DNA from: UBA4971 sp900019985
GTDB taxonomy: Bacteria; Bacillota; SHA-98; UBA4971
Length of the DNA stretch: 64,000 bases
Reading direction: 5' to 3'
Assembly (NCBI GenBank): GCA_050949175.1
Contig: JBMNFG010000011.1
Location: 62,001 to 126,000, forward strand
The notes under the pieces are model-generated. The model saw only the letters and a list, made by a program, of their open reading frames with translations. It searched no databases and had not been told where the DNA came from. The position numbers were made by a program, and so were the translations under genes. Of the stretch, positions 59,909-64,000 are shown piece by piece (position 1 is the first letter of the stretch; each line of letters opens with the position of its first letter).

Positions 59909-60256
59909 TCATCCCTCCTTCTCTCTGACAACTACTGTAATGTGGCTGGTTCTCCTGAGAATCGGCGCAGGCATTCCCCGCATTCTTGCCCGCCATCTCT
60001 TCATGGTCGGGCCTTCATCGATTCTCACATCTGCCACATATAAGTCATCTTTATTGAGCTCGAGGTTATGTTCGGCATTGGCTATGGCAGACTTCAGCAC
60101 CTTGCTGACTAGTTCAGCACCTCTTTTGCGAGTATGCCTAAGTATAGCAAGGGCTTCCTCAACGTTCTTCCCCTTTACAAGGGGTGCGACCTGCCTAGCC
60201 TTTCTAGGAGAAATTCTGACATAACGAGCTATAGCTCGAGCTTCCATCATAGCCAT
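59909..60256 (-). CDS. rplV: 50S ribosomal protein L22
   Basis: Lines the exit tunnel; its hairpin tip is where macrolide resistance mutations arise. EARAIARYVRISPRKARQV and KRWRARMRGMPAPILRRTSHITVVV are typical. 115 residues; GGAGGGGAT precedes the ATG. Confidence 0.98.
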   Translation of the reverse strand: MAMMEARAIARYVRISPRKARQVAPLVKGKNVEEALAILRHTRKRGAELVSKVLKSAIANAEHNLELNKDDLYVADVRIDEGPTMKRWRARMRGMPAPILRRTSHITVVVREKEG

Positions 60257-60297
60257 AGCAATTATCCCCTCCAGCTCCCCGACTGCCTACGTCCTGA

Positions 60298-60582
60298 CTA
60301 TTTCAGTGAAGTAGACCTGGCAGTATGTGCTCCATGTCCTCTGAACGTTCGAGTCGGGGTAAACTCACCTAACTTGTGCCCGACCATATCTTCAGTGATA
60401 TAAATCGGCACATGCCTTCGCCCATCATGCACTGCAATAGTGTGACCCACCATCTCGGGGAAGATGGTTGAGGCTCTTGACCACGTCTTAATTACTTCCT
60501 TATGCCCCTTCTCATTCAAAGCCTTAACTCTTGCCAAGAGCTTCGGGTCAACATAGGGGCCTTTCTTCAATGATCGTGACAT
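60298..60582 (-). CDS. rpsS: 30S ribosomal protein S19
   Basis: Head protein near the A-site finger. MSRSLKKGPYVDPKLLARVKALNE and KLGEFTPTRTFRGHGAHTARS are diagnostic. 94 residues. Confidence 0.98.
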   Translation of the reverse strand: MSRSLKKGPYVDPKLLARVKALNEKGHKEVIKTWSRASTIFPEMVGHTIAVHDGRRHVPIYITEDMVGHKLGEFTPTRTFRGHGAHTARSTSLK

Positions 60583-60602
60583 TAGCCCAGCTCCTTCCCC
60601 TC

Positions 60603-61427
60603 TTACTTCCGCCTTCTGACTATCAGCTTATCAGAAGGTTTTTTCTTCCTTGTCCTGTAACCCAGAGTCGGCTTGCCCCATGGAGTCACAGGTGACGGCA
60701 TTCCAATGGGAGAACGGCCTTCTCCACCACCGTGCGGGTGGTCTACCGGGTTCATGGCCTTTCCTCTCACCTTCGGCCTACGCCCAAGATGTCTGGTCCT
60801 GCCGGCTTTGCCTATGGTGATAATCTCATGCTCCACATTTCCGACCTGTCCGATAGTGGCTTTGCACTCCTGCCTTATCAGCCTGACCTCACCTGAAGGA
60901 AGCCTAACATGGGCGTAGTTTCCTTCCTTCGCCATGAGTTGTGCCCCTGCCCCTGCAGAGCGAACCAACTGGCCGCCTCTGCCTGGAATCAGCTCTATAT
61001 TGTGGATGATTGTGCCTGTTGGTATGTCACGCAACATAAGTGCGTTCCCAGGCTTAATATCGGCACCGGCTCCGGACATAACGGTATTGCCCACTGCGAG
61101 ATCAACAGGTGCAAGAATATACCGCTTCTCTCCGTCAGCGTAATGGAGCAATGCAATCCTTGCGGATCTATTGGGATCGTACTCAATGCTTGCCACCTTT
61201 GCCGGAATACCGTCTTTATCCCGCTTGAAGTCTATGATCCTGTACTTTCTCTTAGCTCCGCCGCCTCTGTGCCTGATGGTAACCTTGCCGTGAACATTTC
61301 TGCCGGCAGACTTAGGATTCGGGCGGAGAAGACTCTTTTCCGGTTTCTTCTTAGTCAGTTCTGAGAAGTTTGATCCGCTCATGAACCGCCTTCCTGCGGT
61401 AACCGGCTTATATCTCTTAATTCCCAA
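60603..61427 (-). CDS. rplB: 50S ribosomal protein L2
   Basis: Core 50S protein needed for subunit joining and peptidyl transfer. HRGGGAKRKYRIIDFKRDKDG and the universally conserved His loop MNPVDHPHGGGEGRSPIG are intact. 274 residues. Confidence 0.98.
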   Translation of the reverse strand: MGIKRYKPVTAGRRFMSGSNFSELTKKKPEKSLLRPNPKSAGRNVHGKVTIRHRGGGAKRKYRIIDFKRDKDGIPAKVASIEYDPNRSARIALLHYADGEKRYILAPVDLAVGNTVMSGAGADIKPGNALMLRDIPTGTIIHNIELIPGRGGQLVRSAGAGAQLMAKEGNYAHVRLPSGEVRLIRQECKATIGQVGNVEHEIITIGKAGRTRHLGRRPKVRGKAMNPVDHPHGGGEGRSPIGMPSPVTPWGKPTLGYRTRKKKPSDKLIVRRRK

Positions 61428-61501
61428 CTCTTACCCCTCCTTTTCTAACCACCTTGCTGCCAGAGGGGGGTTCACTCCAGCTGCTTCAACTTGCCGCTAA
61501 C

Positions 61502-61789
61502 TTACAAACCCTCAAAGAGTGGAATGGTATGACCTTCCTCCAGAGTCACTACAGCCTTCTTCCACTCGGGAGTCTTGCCTTCGAACCGTCCCATCCTTCT
61601 GGTCTTACCGGGCATCTTTAAGGTGTTTACCTTTTTGACCTTGACCTTAAATACCTCTTCAACCGCCTTCTTAATCTCGACCTTGGTTGCACGGACGTCT
61701 ACCATAAAGGTATACTTGTTGCCTTCCAGTCCGGTCATGGTCTTCTCAGTCAACATCGGCCTTATGATGATATCCCTTGCGGTCCTCAT
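61502..61789 (-). CDS. rplW: 50S ribosomal protein L23
   Basis: Docking site for trigger factor and SRP at the tunnel exit. IIIRPMLTEKTMTGLEGNKYTFMVD and VEIKKAVEEVFKVKVKKVNTL are typical. 95 residues. Its ATG overlaps the rplD stop by four bases. Confidence 0.97.
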   Translation of the reverse strand: MRTARDIIIRPMLTEKTMTGLEGNKYTFMVDVRATKVEIKKAVEEVFKVKVKKVNTLKMPGKTRRMGRFEGKTPEWKKAVVTLEEGHTIPLFEGL

Positions 61790-62412
61790 TTTACGAGCAC
61801 CTCCTCGACTACATCCGCAGCTTCCTTAGCAAGAAGAAGCTTATCGCAGTTGAGGATGTCATAAACATTGAGCTTAGGAGGAGTAAGCACCTTGACGCCT
61901 GGGATATTTCTGAAAGACAACTCTACATTGCTATCCGGCTGTTTCAGAATTACCAGGGCTTTTCCACGTGCATCGAGTTTCTCTAGCATATTCGCCATTA
62001 CCCTGGTCTTCGGCTCAGGCATAGTAAGTCCGTCAATAACCAAGACCTTCTCATTCTCAGCTTTAGAAGATAACGCTGATAACAGTGCAATCCTCCGAGC
62101 CTTCTTCGGCAAATTGTACCTGTACTTCCTCGGCCTCGGGCCGAATGTTATCCCTCCGCCTCTCCAAATGGGAGATACGCGGCTACCATGTCTTGCTCTT
62201 CCAGTTCCCTTTTGCCGCCAGGGCTTCGATCCACCCCCGGCAACTTCGCTCCTGGTTTTCGCTTTCGCTGTACCAAGGCGTTCCGAAGCCAGCTGCATCA
62301 CGACAGCCTCATGGAGAACATGCTCATTGACAGGGACCCCGAAGACCGAGGCAGGGAGCTCGTAGTCGCCTATTTTCTCGCCGTTCATGTTGTATAGAGG
62401 CGCTGTTGGCAT
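61786..62412 (-). CDS. rplD: 50S ribosomal protein L4
   Basis: Tunnel-constriction protein. TRSEVAGGGSKPWRQKGTGRARHGS is the diagnostic loop; 208 residues from ATG 62412. In gamma-proteobacteria L4 represses the S10 operon; no equivalent target is known here. Confidence 0.97.
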   Translation of the reverse strand: MPTAPLYNMNGEKIGDYELPASVFGVPVNEHVLHEAVVMQLASERLGTAKAKTRSEVAGGGSKPWRQKGTGRARHGSRVSPIWRGGGITFGPRPRKYRYNLPKKARRIALLSALSSKAENEKVLVIDGLTMPEPKTRVMANMLEKLDARGKALVILKQPDSNVELSFRNIPGVKVLTPPKLNVYDILNCDKLLLAKEAADVVEEVLVK

Positions 62413-62426
62413 CCAGATCACCTACC

Positions 62427-63074
62427 TCACTTCTTGTTCTTTGCCGCCCTGCTCTTAACTGCTTCTCTGATAATAAGCAGTGAACCGCGTCGTCCGGGAA
62501 CTGACCCTTTGACAAGCATCAAGTTCCGCTCAGGATCTACCTTGACGACTTTAAGGTTTTGGATCGTTACGCGCTCTCCTCCGAGGCGGCCCGGGAGTTT
62601 TCTGCCCTTGAGCACCCGCGCAGGACCGGTTGCACCGAGTGCGCCCGGACGGCGATGGTACATTGACCCATGGCTCATAGGGCCTCTCCTAAAGTTCCAT
62701 CTCTTGATCGCGCCTGCGAATCCTTTCCCGATAGACGTTCCGGTAATATCAACCAAGTCGCCCTCGCTAAATATGTCAGCTTTGATCTCCGAGCCTACCT
62801 CGTGCGGCAAATCTTCCGAGGCCCTGAATTCCCTAAGATAGCGCACCGGGCGGACTTTGTGACGCTTGAAATGGCCCATGTCCGGCTTATTGACAAGGCG
62901 CTCACGAATATCGCCAAAACCTAACTGAATTGCGTAGTAGCCGTCTTTTTCCATGGCCTTCTTTTGAACGACTACACACGGGCCGGCTTCTATTACTGTA
63001 ACCGGAATTGCATGCCCATCATCGGTGAATATCTGTGTCATTCCAAGCTTCTTACCTAATATTCCCTTTGCCAT
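62427..63074 (-). CDS. rplC: 50S ribosomal protein L3
   Basis: One of the first proteins in 50S assembly. GILGKKLGMTQIFTDDGHAIPVTVIEAGP, KGFAGAIKRWNFRRGPMSHGS and RRPGALGA are diagnostic. 215 residues. Confidence 0.98.
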   Translation of the reverse strand: MAKGILGKKLGMTQIFTDDGHAIPVTVIEAGPCVVVQKKAMEKDGYYAIQLGFGDIRERLVNKPDMGHFKRHKVRPVRYLREFRASEDLPHEVGSEIKADIFSEGDLVDITGTSIGKGFAGAIKRWNFRRGPMSHGSMYHRRPGALGATGPARVLKGRKLPGRLGGERVTIQNLKVVKVDPERNLMLVKGSVPGRRGSLLIIREAVKSRAAKNKK

Positions 63075-63136
63075 TTACCTCGCACCCCCTTCGTTGCCAC
63101 ATTCACCACTACACCCGCCTGGGTTACGAGGTGAGG

Positions 63137-63445
63137 TTAGAGTTTAATCTCAATACCTACGCCTGCCGGCAAGTCCAGCCTGGTAAGATCATCAATGGTC
63201 TTTTGCGTAGGTTCGATAATGTCAATAAGCCTCTTATGAGTCCTCATTTCAAATTGTTCCCTCGAGTCCTTATCCACGTGTACAGATCTTAACACTGTAT
63301 ACACGCTTCGTTCCGTAGGCAACGGAATAGGACCCGAAACCCTGGCTCCACTTCGACGTGCAGTCTCTACGATCTTTTCTGCTGACTGATCCAAGAGCCT
63401 GTGGTCGAATGCTTTTAGTTTAATTCTGATCCTCTGCTCAGCCAT
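63137..63445 (-). CDS. rpsJ: 30S ribosomal protein S10
   Basis: 30S head protein, also the NusE antitermination factor. IRIKLKAFDHRLLDQSAEKIVETARRSGA and the loop GPIPLPTERSVYTVLRSVHVDKDS are typical. ATG 63445 with GGAGGAAG gives 102 residues, the usual size; the frame opens to 63478. Confidence 0.98.
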   Translation of the reverse strand: MAEQRIRIKLKAFDHRLLDQSAEKIVETARRSGARVSGPIPLPTERSVYTVLRSVHVDKDSREQFEMRTHKRLIDIIEPTQKTIDDLTRLDLPAGVGIEIKL

Positions 63446-63549
63446 GATCTTACTTCCTCCTTGCAGCCGTCTGATCAAGTTCGCAGACTCGCTCCCCTGA
63501 AATTCCCCTGCCTAGGCAAGCAACCTCCAGGTTCACAGCTTGCAGCAAG

Positions 63550-63582
63550 GGGCCGGGTCGACGACGGGTACAAACCCGGCCC
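63550..63582. repeat. GC-rich hairpin between tuf and rpsJ
   Basis: GGGCCGGGT (63550-63558) and ACCCGGCCC (63574-63582) form a perfect 9-bp stem with a 15-base loop. There is no U-tract on the minus strand, so it may be a processing site, pause site or partial terminator reducing read-through from tuf to rpsJ. Confidence 0.5.
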
Positions 63583-63619
63583 GTTTATTCATCATTCTTA
63601 CGATAGTGCACGCACGACT

Positions 63620-64000
63620 CTACTGGATTATTGATGAGACAACACCTTTACCGATTGTGCGGCCGCCTTCACGGATAGCGAAGCGGAGGCCTTCCTCAAG
63701 GGCGATAGGTGTAATCAGCTCAATAGACATGGTAATATTGTCGCCAGGCATTACCATCTCGACTCCCTCAGGAAGCACAGCAGTGCCTGTTACGTCAGTG
63801 GTCCTGAAGTAGAACTGCGGACGGTACCCTGTAAAGAACGGTGTATGCCTTCCGCCCTCGTCCTTGGACAGGACGTAAACTTCGCCCTTGAACTTCGTGT
63901 GGGGCTTGATGGATCCCGGTTTCGCAAGGACTTGACCTCTTTCGATCTCGTCCTTCTCTACACCCCTCAGAAGAACACCGATGTTATCTCCGGCTACACC
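63620..64000 (-). CDS. tuf: Elongation factor Tu, C-terminal part (cut by window edge)
   Basis: GTPase that brings aminoacyl-tRNA to the ribosome. The last 126 residues are read: GVAGDNIGVLLRGVEKDEIERG, PHTKFKGEVYVLSKDEGGRHTP, FFTGYRPQFYFRTTDVTG and FAIREGGRTIGKGVVSSIIQ, i.e. domain 3 and the end of domain 2. Stop TAG at 63622-63620. The GTPase domain lies outside the window. Its place before rpsJ is the common tuf-S10 arrangement. Confidence 0.97.
   Translation of the reverse strand, partial: GVAGDNIGVLLRGVEKDEIERGQVLAKPGSIKPHTKFKGEVYVLSKDEGGRHTPFFTGYRPQFYFRTTDVTGTAVLPEGVEMVMPGDNITMSIELITPIALEEGLRFAIREGGRTIGKGVVSSIIQ

Noticed and set aside
1..64000. CRISPR array, rRNA or tRNA genes, intact insertion sequence
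   Set aside because: No regularly spaced repeats, no rRNA or tRNA signatures and no transposase coding sequence were seen.

Overview
The window comes from a bacterium of roughly balanced GC. Gene content and order point to Bacillota (Firmicutes): an S10-spc-alpha ribosomal supercluster running into ecfA1-ecfA2-ecfT-truA-rplM-rpsI, a KOW protein between map and infA, an S-box in front of metK, and a split Wzz / BY-kinase / PHP-phosphatase exopolysaccharide module. Several products only make sense with an outer membrane: a Tad-type secretin, a Wzi-like capsule barrel, a Wza-like SLBB export protein, and two secreted beta-barrel-like proteins ending in phenylalanine. I infer a diderm Firmicute (Limnochordia-like is a guess). 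No rRNA, tRNA, CRISPR array or intact mobile element was seen.

Region 1 (1-6100, minus strand) is the 5' part of a Tad/Flp pilus operon: two Flp pilins, TadV peptidase, a TadE gene with a one-base frameshift, a TadG-like protein, CpaB and a secretin with four BON-like repeats. The ATPase and platform genes should lie just outside the window. The operon is preceded by a cyclic-di-GMP-I riboswitch and an intrinsic terminator, so pilus expression is probably set by c-di-GMP. Region 2 (6100-9830) holds a LuxR-type regulator with a degenerate receiver, a Gfo/Idh/MocA oxidoreductase, and metK behind a SAM-I riboswitch. Region 3 (9830-22240) is an exopolysaccharide locus: an EpsC/CapD-like dehydratase divergent from an eight-SLBB export protein, Wzz, BY-kinase, PHP phosphatase and Wzi-like barrel, then a second Wzz, an unknown coiled-coil protein and a GT4 glycosyltransferase.

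Region 4 (22240-28260) is a loose carbohydrate/envelope group: an ECF S-component, a membrane-anchored glucodextranase-C-like protein, a ROK kinase, an orphan MsmX/UgpC-type ATPase and a porin-like protein. It also contains a densely folded non-coding block (23953-24063). Region 5 (28840-34950) is the arginine operon argC-J-B-D-F with an ArgR-like operator over its promoter and a strong terminator at its end. Region 6 (35015-42960) has a small barrel protein, two large perfect inverted repeats, a ferredoxin convergent with an AmmeMemoRadiSam pair (a Memo-AMMECR1 fusion plus a radical SAM enzyme), an amidase-GerMN protein, an RsmC-like methyltransferase, NadE, a crotonase and an unknown membrane protein. 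Region 7 (43240-64000) is the ribosomal supercluster, all on the minus strand, from tuf (cut by the window edge) to rpsI.

Starts were adjusted where a Shine-Dalgarno sequence and family length agree; many are GTG or TTG. All functions are inferred from sequence only; no database search was run.
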